Below, piece after piece: positions 33,254-42,914 of a DNA stretch of 64,000 bases. The stretch is taken from positions 31,048-95,047 of the forward strand of contig NZ_LS423006.1 of NCBI RefSeq assembly GCF_900411375.1, written 5' to 3'. A program made the translations under genes and the position numbers. Numbering within the stretch: position 1 is the stretch's first letter; each line of letters opens with the position of its first letter. Under the pieces are notes generated by a model. That model made no database searches. It was not told the DNA's origin and worked only from the letters and a program-made list of their open reading frames with translations. The stretch comes from Lentilactobacillus raoultii. Lineage in GTDB: Bacteria > Bacillota > Bacilli > Lactobacillales > Lactobacillaceae.

Positions 33254-36091
33254 TTATGGCCTGCTTTCAAAAAATTTAACCATGTCATCGATGCATTCAG
33301 CCAGGTTGCCATGCTTTATTGGAATCTGATTTCTTAAATTGGTTAAAATTGTTTGCCCGTAACGTCTGGTTATTAGCCGAGGATCTAAAACAAAAATGGT
33401 CCCATAGTCGGCTTTGGTCCGTAATAAGCGGCCCATCCCCTGGCGAAGCCGTAAAATCGCTTTAGGGAGTGTCAAACTATAAAACGGATTTTTCCCCCGA
33501 CTGCGTTCAATCGAATATAAAGCATGATTGTAAGGATCCTCTGGTGTATCAAATGGTAATTGGGCAATGATGAGATTTTCCAACAATCGGGCAGGAAAAT
33601 CGACCCCTTCCCAAAAAGTATTGGCACCAAGCAGGATCGCCGGTTCGTTATGGATAAACTGTTTACTTAGTTTGGCAGCAGTCCCGTTAACGCCCTGGGC
33701 TAAGACTTGATGTTCGGTCGTAAACCCATCCTCGGCGAGAAAGCGATGAGTTTTTTCAATAGCGCTAAGTGAATTAAACAGCACCAGCGTCTGCTTTGAG
33801 GCATGCTTATAAATCGTCTCAATTGCTTCGGCTACCTGCTTTAAATAATCATCGGAGCTGGTAACAAATTGTTCAGCTTCCGGATTCTCTACCAAGTAAA
33901 GTCGGGCTTGGTTCTGTGGCTCAAAATCACTTTGAAGACGCCGAACAGTTGCCATCTTTCGATCAAGGCCCAAGAGGTTAAAAATAAACTGGGAACGGCG
34001 CGATGAAAAAATCGTGGCGCCGGTAAAAGTTGGTGGTTCAAAGGAATGGTAGATTCGTTGGTTCAAATAATCCTTAGTTTTAAGGATTCCCTGATTAATC
34101 GTAAAACTGTTGATATCTTTAAGATGGTTTACCGTCACCCAAACGACATTTTGATCAATGACTGTCTTATCGGAATTCAAAATTGATAAAAAGAAGGTCA
34201 ATTTATCCATAAACTCATTAAAATCTTCATACAAATCATAAATTTCAGAATACTCGCGATTGGTAAAAGCTTGTTGGTTACGGCTGACTTCAGAATCAAT
34301 CCGGATTAATAAGGTTTCAATTTTATCCTGCTGGTTCTTTAAAGCTGATAGTGCCGGTTGGTTTTCCCGAATGATAGTCTTTAACTCGTTAATTGGGACC
34401 AGCCGAACAAAAAAGTGAGCGTCTTTATGAAGTGTTTGCTGACTAACCATTTGGGTAAATAACGTTTGGGTAAGGGCTTTTAATAGTTGATGAATATGAT
34501 CAAGAGAAGCATCCAAGGAATCGGCAAGTTGATTTAATCTAATATTTCCCGCGAAAGCATCCCGAGCACTACCGTGATGGCGTTCCTGGATGTCACCGCG
34601 AACCCGATTGATGGCGGACATCACAGCAAGTGGATTAAGCTGTTTTTGATGATTTCGAATCGCGATCTCTGTAAATTGCTGTGTCTCATCAATCAACAGA
34701 TACGGTTTTTCTTTAAATGTTTTAAAGAATTGCCAGTTTTTGAGGAGATAACTGTGATTAACAATGATAAAGTCGGCGTTTTGGGCTTTTTTAAGGTTGT
34801 AGCGTAAAAAGTCATCTTCATAAAATGGCGAATTGGCATCCAACCAACGAATTCCGGCGTGCTGAATTTTCCAAACAAAGGGCGTCTGTTCAACGTTCAA
34901 ATGCAGTTCATCAAGATCACCAGTCGTCGTCATCGTCAGCCACACAAGAATTTGGGCTTTAATAAAGGCTGTTTGAACTGAATGATCGTTGACAAATAAC
35001 AGGTGGCGAAATTTGTTCAAATCAATATAGTGACTGGCCCCTTTTAAAATAACACTGTTGATGTGAAAAGGCAGACTTTCGTTTAGCATTGGGATGGTCT
35101 GGTTCTGAAGCTGAAACTGTAAATAGGTCGTCGCAGTGCTGATCACAACCGGTTTTCGGGAACTCGTCAAATAACCGAATGGCAGGCAATACCCCAAACT
35201 TTTACCAATTCCCGTTGGGGCCTCAATCACCAGTGGCTTGGCTGGATGATGACCGTGAGAAGCGTAATTATTGTAAATCATGTTCATCATTTTATTTTGC
35301 TCAATACGCGATTCTAAGTGAGCCGGCAAAATTTTAGCTTTAGCCAACTTGGTTTTTGGAAATTTAAAATCCGGTGACGGGGCGATGACTTTCTGATGAA
35401 TTGTCTGACGTTTTCGCAAGACGAGGCCTGTCGACAGTTTTAATGGTTCGGGAAGCTTTTCAGCTAACGGTTGAGATCGGTTTCGATCATTAACTTCAAG
35501 AAAGACTTTCATCGTATCTTGAGGAAGTGATGGATTCACTGCGATAATCTGTTCAAGTGTTCTCCTGGGAAGTGAGTGGACCTGTCGCAGTAAGATCAAT
35601 AGTAGTTTGGCTGTTGCCAATGCGTCACTGTCGGCAGTGTGTGGATGCCGATGGGTAATATTAAAATAGGCACTGAGATCCTGAAGCCGGTAACTGGAAA
35701 GCGTCGGCAGTAAAATCTGACTTAGCGTCACTGTGTCAATTGCTTCAATATCCAATTCGGGATACCCGACCCGTTGAAACTCACCATTTAAAAACGGGAA
35801 GTCAAAATTAACATTGTGGGCAACAAAAATTGTGCCACTTAAAAGTTGATAGAGTTTGGCCGATACTTGATCAAAAGTTGGGGCTTTCTCCAGCCGCTGT
35901 GGCGTTAGGCCAGTTAATTGAACAATTTGTTCTGGGATATCACGTTGCGGGTTGACGTCGGTCACATAGGTTTTAACTATTTTACCGTTGGCAACCAGCG
36001 CGCAGCTAAACTGAATAATTCGGTTATTAACGGTCATATCGGTCCCAGTGGTTTCGATATCAACGACCGCGTAAGTTATTTTTGAATTCAT
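33254..36091 (-). CDS. dinG: DinG family exonuclease/helicase-like protein
   Basis: 945 residues. N-terminal DEDDh 3'-5' exonuclease (about 1-180): DIETTGTD, HNVNFDFPFLN and HTADSDALATA. Then a superfamily 2 helicase-like region: Walker A APTGIGKSLGY near 295-305, motif II reading DETQ (LLIDETQQF) instead of DEAH, and motif VI QGMGRLLRT near the end. In Gram-positive DinG the exonuclease is active while helicase action is weak or absent. Start ATG 36091 after GGTGA; the longer frame to 36139 lacks a ribosome site. Confidence 0.9.
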   Translation of the reverse strand: MNSKITYAVVDIETTGTDMTVNNRIIQFSCALVANGKIVKTYVTDVNPQRDIPEQIVQLTGLTPQRLEKAPTFDQVSAKLYQLLSGTIFVAHNVNFDFPFLNGEFQRVGYPELDIEAIDTVTLSQILLPTLSSYRLQDLSAYFNITHRHPHTADSDALATAKLLLILLRQVHSLPRRTLEQIIAVNPSLPQDTMKVFLEVNDRNRSQPLAEKLPEPLKLSTGLVLRKRQTIHQKVIAPSPDFKFPKTKLAKAKILPAHLESRIEQNKMMNMIYNNYASHGHHPAKPLVIEAPTGIGKSLGYCLPFGYLTSSRKPVVISTATTYLQFQLQNQTIPMLNESLPFHINSVILKGASHYIDLNKFRHLLFVNDHSVQTAFIKAQILVWLTMTTTGDLDELHLNVEQTPFVWKIQHAGIRWLDANSPFYEDDFLRYNLKKAQNADFIIVNHSYLLKNWQFFKTFKEKPYLLIDETQQFTEIAIRNHQKQLNPLAVMSAINRVRGDIQERHHGSARDAFAGNIRLNQLADSLDASLDHIHQLLKALTQTLFTQMVSQQTLHKDAHFFVRLVPINELKTIIRENQPALSALKNQQDKIETLLIRIDSEVSRNQQAFTNREYSEIYDLYEDFNEFMDKLTFFLSILNSDKTVIDQNVVWVTVNHLKDINSFTINQGILKTKDYLNQRIYHSFEPPTFTGATIFSSRRSQFIFNLLGLDRKMATVRRLQSDFEPQNQARLYLVENPEAEQFVTSSDDYLKQVAEAIETIYKHASKQTLVLFNSLSAIEKTHRFLAEDGFTTEHQVLAQGVNGTAAKLSKQFIHNEPAILLGANTFWEGVDFPARLLENLIIAQLPFDTPEDPYNHALYSIERSRGKNPFYSLTLPKAILRLRQGMGRLLRTKADYGTIFVLDPRLITRRYGQTILTNLRNQIPIKHGNLAECIDDMVKFFESRP

Positions 36092-36429
36092 AGTTGTTTC
36101 ACCAAAATCGTTTAATTTTTTGATAATCTTTTTAAACAAGACGCTATCATCTATGTTACTACAGTCAAGATGTGTTAGGCTACTGAAAAAGCAAAGGACC
36201 TAATTCCATCCTAGCGGTCATTTGAATTCAATCCAAGAACCCAAACCAATTTTTGGCACCCCCGCTTACGCATCCCCTGCTCAAACAGACCTGTTTTCAA
36301 ATGAATGACTCGAAATTCTTACGAAAAATGGTTGGCTATTTTTTATGAATATTTTAAAAAAATAGTAACGATGCTTTACAAGTCTAAATTATGATAAAAT
36401 TGGACTGTTTGAAAGTGAGCGGATAAAGA
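36092..36429. other. divergent intergenic region dinG / mevalonate operon
   Basis: 338 bases without a gene. For dinG a weak minus-strand promoter is possible (TTGACT 36163-36168, 16 bases, TAGCGT 36141-36146). For the mevalonate operon TATGAT (36390-36395) or TAAAAT (36395-36400) could serve as -10, without a clear -35. No riboswitch, small gene or strong hairpin is seen. Confidence 0.5.
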
Positions 36430-37407
36430 TTGAGAAAAAAAGCTAAAGCAATAAGTTATGCAAAAATCATTTGGTTCGGTGAACACAGCGTGGTTTATGG
36501 AAAGCCGGCAATTGCCTTACCACTTTATAATGTGGATGTCCACACCAACTTGACAACCGAAACAAGTGGTCAAACAATTGATTGCCGTTATTTTAGCGGT
36601 CCAATTGATGAAATGGTGGATAATTTAAAGGGCGTGTCAGTATTAATTCATCAACTTCTAACAATTTTTAACGCCCAAAAGATTAATTTCCATCTAAAAA
36701 TTGAAAGTAAAATTCCTTCCGAAAGGGGCATGGGATCTTCAGCTGCTACTGCGGTAGCCATTGTTCGGGTCTTCTTCAAATTATTTGAAGCGCCATTAAC
36801 CCGCAATCGCTTACTGGAATTAGCCAACATTGAGGAAAAAATTACGCACGGTAATCCCAGTGGCCTCGACACGGCAACAGCTAGTTCAGAGGTCCCAGTT
36901 TGGTTTGTTCGGCATCAGCTCAATGAACAAATTGATTTTAACCTGTCAAATGCATTTATGGTGATTGCCGATAGTGGGATTAAGGGAAAAACCGGGGAAG
37001 CTGTGTCAATGGTTCATGATCGTTTAATTGACGAGCCGGAAACTGCCACCCCCTTAATCAATCAATTGGGTCAAATTGCCAAAGCAGCTAGGCAGGCACT
37101 TAGCTCAACGGATGAAGTTAAACTTGGTAAACTAATGACTCAATCTCAGTACGATTTGGCCAAGTTGGGGGTTAGTACAAAAGCCCTAAATGCCTTTTGC
37201 CAAATCGCAATTAAAAACGGCGCATTAGGTGCCAAGTTGACAGGCAGCGGCCTTGGTGGCTGTATGATTTCCATTACCCAAAACCAGGTTGCCGCTCAAA
37301 AGGTAGCCACTGCGCTGCGAAAAGCCGGCGCTACTCAAACGTGGATCCAACCCTTTAAAAACTACAACTTTTCAATTGGAGATAATAATGGCAACCTTGT
37401 CAAATAA
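36430..37407 (+). CDS. mvk: mevalonate kinase
   Basis: Phosphorylates mevalonate at C5 using ATP, first of the three kinase/decarboxylase steps to IPP. 325 residues of the GHMP family: KIIWFGEHSVVYGKPAIALP (about 12-31), the phosphate loop ERGMGSSAATAVA near 97-109, and GAKLTGSGLGGCM near 271-283. The start is TTG 36430, weakly preceded by GCGGATAAAGA. It heads the operon mvk-mvaD-mvaK2-fni-yaaA and overlaps the next gene by 20 bases. Confidence 0.95.
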   Translation: MRKKAKAISYAKIIWFGEHSVVYGKPAIALPLYNVDVHTNLTTETSGQTIDCRYFSGPIDEMVDNLKGVSVLIHQLLTIFNAQKINFHLKIESKIPSERGMGSSAATAVAIVRVFFKLFEAPLTRNRLLELANIEEKITHGNPSGLDTATASSEVPVWFVRHQLNEQIDFNLSNAFMVIADSGIKGKTGEAVSMVHDRLIDEPETATPLINQLGQIAKAARQALSSTDEVKLGKLMTQSQYDLAKLGVSTKALNAFCQIAIKNGALGAKLTGSGLGGCMISITQNQVAAQKVATALRKAGATQTWIQPFKNYNFSIGDNNGNLVK

Positions 37408-38377
37408 TCCCGTTACTGCACGGGCGCACACAAATATTGCCCTGATTAAGTATTGGGGAAAAAAGGATGATACGTTAATCATTCCTTATACCAGCAGCCT
37501 TTCATTGACACTTGATCAATTTTATACCGACACGACTGTTCAATTCGATGCCAGTCGGTCAACTGATCAACTCATCATTGATAACCAAATTTCCTCAGAG
37601 CAACCGCTTCACCGGGTCTCAAATTTCTTAGACATTGTTCGGCGAAAAGCTCAGATTAATAGCCCGGCAATTGTTAATTCTCATAATCACGTCCCGACAG
37701 CTGCTGGATTGGCCTCATCGGCTTCCGCCTTTGCGGCTTTAGCGGCAGCTGCTAGTAAAGCCGCGGGATTAAACTTAACGCTAAGCGAACTTTCCAGACT
37801 GGCCAGACGAGGGTCCGGTTCAGCCTGCCGCTCAATTTTTGGCGGCTTCGCTGAATGGCAGCGCGGAGAGGATGATTTAACGTCCTATGCAATGCCCCTT
37901 AAAGCTGCTGCTCTACTGGAAGATATTCGAGTCGTCGCGTTAACTGTTGAACGGGGACCAAAAGCTATTTCAAGTCGCCAAGGGATGCACCTATCAGTGA
38001 CAACTTCCCCTTATTACCCGACTTGGGTCAAAACCTGTCAAACTGACTTGACCCAATTAAAACTGGCAATCGAAAAAAACAACTTTGCCAAATTTGGCAA
38101 AATTAGTGAGTTAAACGCCATGCGGATGCATGCGTTAACTTTAAGTGCCGATCCCGATTTTACGTATTTTAATGGCCAAACCTTAACCATTATGAATTTG
38201 GTTAAGCAATTGCGTCATAATGGTGTTGCTTGTTACTACACCATCGATGCCGGTCCAAATGTTAAGGTTCTTTGTCAAAAGGCATCGGTGGCAAAAGTTG
38301 TTGACACCTTTTCCCAACTGCTTGGTAAACAAAACGTAATCGTTGCTAAGCCGGGACCCGGCATTCAGTATTTATAA
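37388..38377 (+). CDS. mvaD: diphosphomevalonate decarboxylase
   Basis: ATP-dependent decarboxylation of mevalonate diphosphate to isopentenyl diphosphate. 329 residues. Seen: HTNIALIKYWGKKDD (about 13-27), PTAAGLASSASAFAALA (about 97-113) and RRGSGSACRSIFGGFAEW near 137-154; Asp in the C-terminal IDAGPNVK (about 289-296) matches the catalytic base. Start ATG 37388, after GGAG; upstream TTG lies before that site. Confidence 0.95.
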   Translation: MATLSNNPVTARAHTNIALIKYWGKKDDTLIIPYTSSLSLTLDQFYTDTTVQFDASRSTDQLIIDNQISSEQPLHRVSNFLDIVRRKAQINSPAIVNSHNHVPTAAGLASSASAFAALAAAASKAAGLNLTLSELSRLARRGSGSACRSIFGGFAEWQRGEDDLTSYAMPLKAAALLEDIRVVALTVERGPKAISSRQGMHLSVTTSPYYPTWVKTCQTDLTQLKLAIEKNNFAKFGKISELNAMRMHALTLSADPDFTYFNGQTLTIMNLVKQLRHNGVACYYTIDAGPNVKVLCQKASVAKVVDTFSQLLGKQNVIVAKPGPGIQYL

Positions 38378-38397
38378 TTTTGAAAGGAAATGATCAC

Positions 38398-39489
38398 TTG
38401 ATAACCGCTAAGGCTCCAGGAAAGTTATATATTGCGGGTGAATATGCGGTAGTTGAAACCGGTTACCCGTCAATCATTGTCGCCTTGGATCAATTCGTGA
38501 CAGTTGAAATTTCTCAGAGCAAGTCCTTTGGCAGCATTGTCTCTAAACAATATCGTGAGGATTCGGTTTTCTGGCGGCGTCAGGGGGATCAGATGATTCT
38601 CGACAACCGAGACAACACATTTAATTACATTATTTCAGCCATTCATTTAACAGAAGAGTATGCCCAGACACTTGGCCGATCCATGACCGTTTATGATTTG
38701 CGGGTAAATAGTGACTTGGATAGTCCCAACGGCAAAAAGTACGGTTTGGGTTCATCAGCCGCAGTGACAGTCGCCACAGTTAAAGCGCTGTGTGAATTTT
38801 ATAAAATTCCGCTTACTAAGAGCAAATTATTTAAATTGTCAGCAATCGCCCATTTGGAAGTTCAGGGCAACGGATCATTAGGCGATATCGCCGCCAGTGT
38901 TTATGGCGGTTGGATTGCTTATCAATCCTTTGACCGTGATTGGTTATTGGCTGCTCGGAGACAACAATCATTAACTGAACTAGTCGCTCAACCATGGCCG
39001 GATTTAACTATTACCCAGTTGACACCACCTAAAAATTTGCGATTGATTATTGGTTGGACCGGGTCGCCGGCGTCAACCTCGCATTTGGTGGATAAGGTTG
39101 CCATCTCTAAAAGCCGTCAATTGGAAACCTACAACCAATTTTTAAGTGATAGCAAACAATGCCTTAACGAATTGATTGCCGGGTTCAAAATGGGCAGTCT
39201 CTCAGCCATTCAAGCTGGAATTCAAAAAAATCGGGAAATTTTAAAACGCTTGGCTGACTTTTCCAAAGTTCAAATTGAGACGCCTACTTTAAAGAAGATG
39301 TGTGATATTGCGGTTGCCCACTCGGCAGCGGCTAAATCCTCCGGCGCTGGCGGCGGCGATTGCGGCATTGTCGTGATCGATAAAAATCAAGATATTAAAT
39401 CCCTCATCAAACGTTGGGAAGAAAATGGCATTACCAGATTGTCACTTCGCGTTCACCCGGTCATTGACCTTGTGAAGGAGCATTCATGA
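38398..39489 (+). CDS. mvaK2: phosphomevalonate kinase
   Basis: Phosphorylates mevalonate 5-phosphate to the diphosphate. 363 residues, GHMP family: ITAKAPGKLYIAGEYAVVE (2-20), YGLGSSAAVTVATV near 116-129 and SSGAGGGDCGIVV near 319-331. Start at TTG 38398, 9 bases after AAAGGA; this gives the N-terminus typical of the family, whereas the earlier TTG at 38380 would precede the ribosome site. Overlaps fni by 4 bases. Confidence 0.94.
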   Translation: MITAKAPGKLYIAGEYAVVETGYPSIIVALDQFVTVEISQSKSFGSIVSKQYREDSVFWRRQGDQMILDNRDNTFNYIISAIHLTEEYAQTLGRSMTVYDLRVNSDLDSPNGKKYGLGSSAAVTVATVKALCEFYKIPLTKSKLFKLSAIAHLEVQGNGSLGDIAASVYGGWIAYQSFDRDWLLAARRQQSLTELVAQPWPDLTITQLTPPKNLRLIIGWTGSPASTSHLVDKVAISKSRQLETYNQFLSDSKQCLNELIAGFKMGSLSAIQAGIQKNREILKRLADFSKVQIETPTLKKMCDIAVAHSAAAKSSGAGGGDCGIVVIDKNQDIKSLIKRWEENGITRLSLRVHPVIDLVKEHS

Positions 39490-40517
39490 TTTCAAAACAT
39501 TCACATCGAAAAGATGAACATCTTTCCTTAGCAGAAAAGTTCTATCAAGACCAGAATAGTTTCAAGTCGCTTAGATTTGTTCATCAAAGTTTGCCCAAGT
39601 TCGCCTTAACTGATATTGACCTGACAACTCAGATTGGCCCGCTACAGCTGTCACTTCCCTTTTACATTGAGGCGATTTCAGGTGGGAGTCCCCGCACTAA
39701 AACCATTAATCAAAAGTTGGCAGCTGTTGCCAAAAAGACCGGTTTAGCGATGGCTGTGGGATCTCAAAGTGTGGCTTTAAATGATCCCGCATTAGCGGCA
39801 ACCTTTCAAGTTGTTCGGGAGATTAACCCGCAAGGCATCATTTTTGCCAACTTAGGTGCTAATCGGACGCTGGCAGATGCTAAACAAGCTATTAAGATGA
39901 TATCGGCCGATGCCTTAGAACTTCACATTAATCCAACTCAGGAACTGATCATGCCAGAAGGCGACCGGCACTTTAACTTTGTGAAAAATATCAAGCAGAT
40001 TGTGGCAGGTCTTTGTGTTCCGGTTATTGTCAAAGAAGTCGGTTTTGGGATGAGCCGTGAAACCATTGCCGAGCTAATGAGCTTGGGCGTTCAATATATT
40101 AATGTTAGTGGCCACGGTGGCACTAATTTTGCCGAAATCGAAAATTTTCGACGACCGGCAAAAGAAATGGCCTATCTCAAAGATTGGGGATTAAGTACAC
40201 CCGAATCATTGCTGGAAAGTCGACAATTTCAAGATCGTTTAACCGTCTTGGCATCCGGTGGTGTGAAGACACCTTTGGACATTGCAAAATGTTTAGCACT
40301 TGGTGCAAATGCTGTTGGGATTGCCGGAGAATTTCTTCATCTGGCGCTTCATCAGGACGCTGATCAACTAGTCGATATTATCCAACAATGGACTTACGGC
40401 TTGAAAGCCATCATGATGATGACCAATGCCAAAACCATTTCAGATTTGCAACAACAAAGGCTCCTATTGGATGAGTCCTTATTGAGTTATCTAAAACAGC
40501 GACACATTACCTATTGA
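39486..40517 (+). CDS. fni: type 2 isopentenyl-diphosphate isomerase
   Basis: FMN- and NADPH-dependent isomerisation of IPP to DMAPP, completing the set for isoprenoid synthesis. 343 residues in a TIM barrel. Seen: HRKDEHL (about 6-12), EAISGGSPRTKTIN near 61-74, AVGSQSVAL, VKEVGFGMSRET near 182-193, NVSGHGGTNF, and GGVKTPLDIAKCLALGAN near 260-277. ATGA overlap with the preceding kinase gene. Confidence 0.95.
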   Translation: MISKHSHRKDEHLSLAEKFYQDQNSFKSLRFVHQSLPKFALTDIDLTTQIGPLQLSLPFYIEAISGGSPRTKTINQKLAAVAKKTGLAMAVGSQSVALNDPALAATFQVVREINPQGIIFANLGANRTLADAKQAIKMISADALELHINPTQELIMPEGDRHFNFVKNIKQIVAGLCVPVIVKEVGFGMSRETIAELMSLGVQYINVSGHGGTNFAEIENFRRPAKEMAYLKDWGLSTPESLLESRQFQDRLTVLASGGVKTPLDIAKCLALGANAVGIAGEFLHLALHQDADQLVDIIQQWTYGLKAIMMMTNAKTISDLQQQRLLLDESLLSYLKQRHITY

Positions 40518-40566
40518 TTCCAAATATTTAACAAATTAAGACTTGTTGGTTAAAGGAGCCATTAAA

Positions 40567-41316
40567 ATGAAACTCATCATTTCTCCTGCCAAAAAGATGA
40601 CCGTCAACCTGGATGATTTTGATTACCAAGGGTTACCCGTTTACTTGAAGCAAACCCGGCAATTATTGGCAGCAATGCGTCAATTATCGATCACCGAATT
40701 GCAGCAACTCTGGCGGACGAGTGATCGGCTGACCCAGCTTAATTTTGATCAATTACAGAAAATGGACCTAACAAATCGACTGACACCGGCAATCTTAAGT
40801 TTTACCGGCATTCAATATCAATCAATGGCGCCTGGTATTTTAACGTCCGCGGGATTGGCTTACCTCCAAAAACACCTTCGAATTCTTTCTGGTTTCTATG
40901 GCATTTTGAAACCATTTGACGGCATTATACCTTACCGTTTGGAAATGCAGGCCCGGTTATCCGTTGATGGACACACTAATTTATATACTTTTTGGGGCGA
41001 TCGCCTTTACCAAGCTTTGCAGGTCTCTGATGATCACGAACCGATCATTAATTTGGCTTCTCAAGAATATGCGAAAGCCATTAAACCATTTTTAAAATCA
41101 ACGGACACGTTTGTGGAAATAAAATTTGGTCAACTAATTGGTGGCCAATTTAAAGTGCGGGCAACCCGGGCTAAAATGGCCCGCGGTGAAATGGTTCACT
41201 TCATCGCCAAAAATCAATTAACCAACATTGCTGGGATCAAAGACTTTGATTCACCCAATTATCGGTATAGTCCTACTCTTTCTACTCATCAAAAAATGGT
41301 GTTTATCGAAAAATAA
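40567..41316 (+). CDS. yaaA: YaaA family peroxide stress protein (DUF328)
   Basis: 249 residues beginning MKLIISPAKKM, the hallmark of YaaA, a DNA-binding protein that lowers intracellular free iron damage under peroxide stress in E. coli. Other blocks: LSGFYGILKPFDGIIPYRLEM near 113-133 (cited in parts), FWGDRLYQAL and the C-terminal KMARGEMVHFIAKN. ATG 40567, 9 bases after AAAGGAG; the TTG at 40543 lies before that site. Last gene of the mevalonate unit, 49 bases after fni. Confidence 0.92.
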   Translation: MKLIISPAKKMTVNLDDFDYQGLPVYLKQTRQLLAAMRQLSITELQQLWRTSDRLTQLNFDQLQKMDLTNRLTPAILSFTGIQYQSMAPGILTSAGLAYLQKHLRILSGFYGILKPFDGIIPYRLEMQARLSVDGHTNLYTFWGDRLYQALQVSDDHEPIINLASQEYAKAIKPFLKSTDTFVEIKFGQLIGGQFKVRATRAKMARGEMVHFIAKNQLTNIAGIKDFDSPNYRYSPTLSTHQKMVFIEK

Positions 41317-41329
41317 ACTGATTCCTAAA

Positions 41330-41372
41330 AACCGCCTCGCAAATTTGGCAAAATGCCAATTGCGAGGCGGTT
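41330..41372. terminator. bidirectional terminator, mevalonate unit and rRNA methyltransferase
   Basis: AACCGCCTCGCAA pairs with TTGCGAGGCGGTT; inner TTTGGCA and TGCCAA extend the stem. A and T runs on both sides make it work for both convergent units. Confidence 0.93.
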
Positions 41373-41375
41373 CAT

Positions 41376-42752
41376 TTAATTGGTAACTCGAAATCTTAAG
41401 CCTTTAGGAAAAAAGTTTTTAGCAGTGCCAGTTACAATTTTTGAGAAGCCGACGGACTGGCCCTGACAAACCAGCAAATACCAACCCTTTTCCAATTGTG
41501 GATCCAAAGCAAACGTATCCCCATGAACGTATTTTTGCCAATCAGCCAGTGAAATGGTCAACCGACGCTTGGCCTCATTTGGTTGGACAGCCAGGGCCAG
41601 TGCATAACTGGGTTCAAAACGCTTCTTTTTGAACGTTCCCAGCTGTAAACCGCCCCTAACTACTTTAATTGGTCCAAGCGGCGGCGTTTCAGCCGGCACT
41701 GCGTAAAGTGTCTCTTTGAAAAGGCGGAGTTGACCGATTGAAAGTGATTGGAACGTCTCAGCGGCAAATTTTTGCCATAACCGCTGTTGTTCAACTGTAA
41801 GTGGTGCCCAATTTGATCGGTGATTCTTTTTCTGGCGCTTGGGCGTGGTTATCGGCGATTCTTTAGTGATCGGTTTTCTAAGTTTGGCAATAAAGTGGCC
41901 TTCACCGTTAAAATGATGAGGGAAAATTCGCACACAGTTGGTTAAGGCCGGATTATGATCAGCCCAATCCGGCCGGCCGGCGTCCATTCCAGAAGACTTG
42001 GCAACGGGTAGAATTTCAAAATTGTAATGATCACTTAACCAAGCCACAATTTGTTCGTCTTCTTCAGGTGCAAACGTACAGGTTGAGTAAATCAATTCAC
42101 CACCCGGCTTCAGACTCTTAACAGCGTCACTTAAAATTTGTCGCTGTCTGTCAGCACATTGATTTGGATAATCTAATGACCAGTAGGAAATTGCGTCCGG
42201 ATCCTTACGAAACATCCCTTCTCCAGAACATGGTGCATCCACTAAAATTCGATCAAAGAACTCGGGTAACTGGTGGGCAATGATTGCCGGGGTGCTGTTA
42301 GTAACAATTGTATTTTTTAGCCCGAACCGTTCGACATTTTCCATTAGGACTTTGGCACGTTGATGATCAATTTCATTTGCGACCAGTAGGCCGGTATTAG
42401 CTAAGTAACTGCCAATGTGGGTGGTTTTGCCACCAGGTGCCGCACATAGGTCTAAAACCCGCTCATAGTGCTTAGGAGCAGCTACCTCGCCAACATACAT
42501 CGCACTAGGTTCCTGGCTGTAAACAGCCCCACTTTGATGGGCAACTGTCTTACCACTAATGTCACCAGCATAGCCAAAGCGACAATGTGCTAGTGGATGA
42601 CTCAGATCAACGTCAACCGGTAAGGCAGCCTTTAACGGATTAATTCGAAAGCCATGGTGGACTGGCTGAGAAAAGCTGGCTAAAAACGATTCAGCTTCAG
42701 TTTCGCCCAGTAGCTGACGATATTTATTTTTAAACTCCTCTGGTAATTGCAT
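41376..42752 (-). CDS. rRNA cytosine-C5 methyltransferase (RsmF/YebU type)
   Basis: NOL1/NOP2/Sun family methyltransferase acting on 16S or 23S rRNA with SAM. 458 residues. SAM site DLCAAPGGKTTHIG near 106-119, release Cys in VDAPCSGEGMFRKDP near 172-186, catalytic Cys in YSTCTFAPEEDE near 223-234. The remaining C-terminal 170 residues form the RsmF-type PUA-like RNA-binding part (KVVRGGLQLGTFKK). Exact target site is not certain. ATG 42752. Confidence 0.88.
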   Translation of the reverse strand: MQLPEEFKNKYRQLLGETEAESFLASFSQPVHHGFRINPLKAALPVDVDLSHPLAHCRFGYAGDISGKTVAHQSGAVYSQEPSAMYVGEVAAPKHYERVLDLCAAPGGKTTHIGSYLANTGLLVANEIDHQRAKVLMENVERFGLKNTIVTNSTPAIIAHQLPEFFDRILVDAPCSGEGMFRKDPDAISYWSLDYPNQCADRQRQILSDAVKSLKPGGELIYSTCTFAPEEDEQIVAWLSDHYNFEILPVAKSSGMDAGRPDWADHNPALTNCVRIFPHHFNGEGHFIAKLRKPITKESPITTPKRQKKNHRSNWAPLTVEQQRLWQKFAAETFQSLSIGQLRLFKETLYAVPAETPPLGPIKVVRGGLQLGTFKKKRFEPSYALALAVQPNEAKRRLTISLADWQKYVHGDTFALDPQLEKGWYLLVCQGQSVGFSKIVTGTAKNFFPKGLRFRVTN

Positions 42753-42914
42753 GCAGGATCCCCTCTAAATCAAAATTCGTTGAGTGCTATCATTTTGATC
42801 GACTAAAATTAGCCATTAAATGATGATTAATTGTTCATTAAAGTTGCACATTCGTTGACGACGTCTAGTTTTTTCGATATTATTAGTGAATATGCTTGTT
42901 AAGGAGTGATAACA

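Noticed and set aside
36092..36429. Small gene or riboswitch before the mevalonate operon
   Set aside because: No open frame with a ribosome site, no strong hairpin and no known aptamer motif was seen; only weak promoter-like elements.
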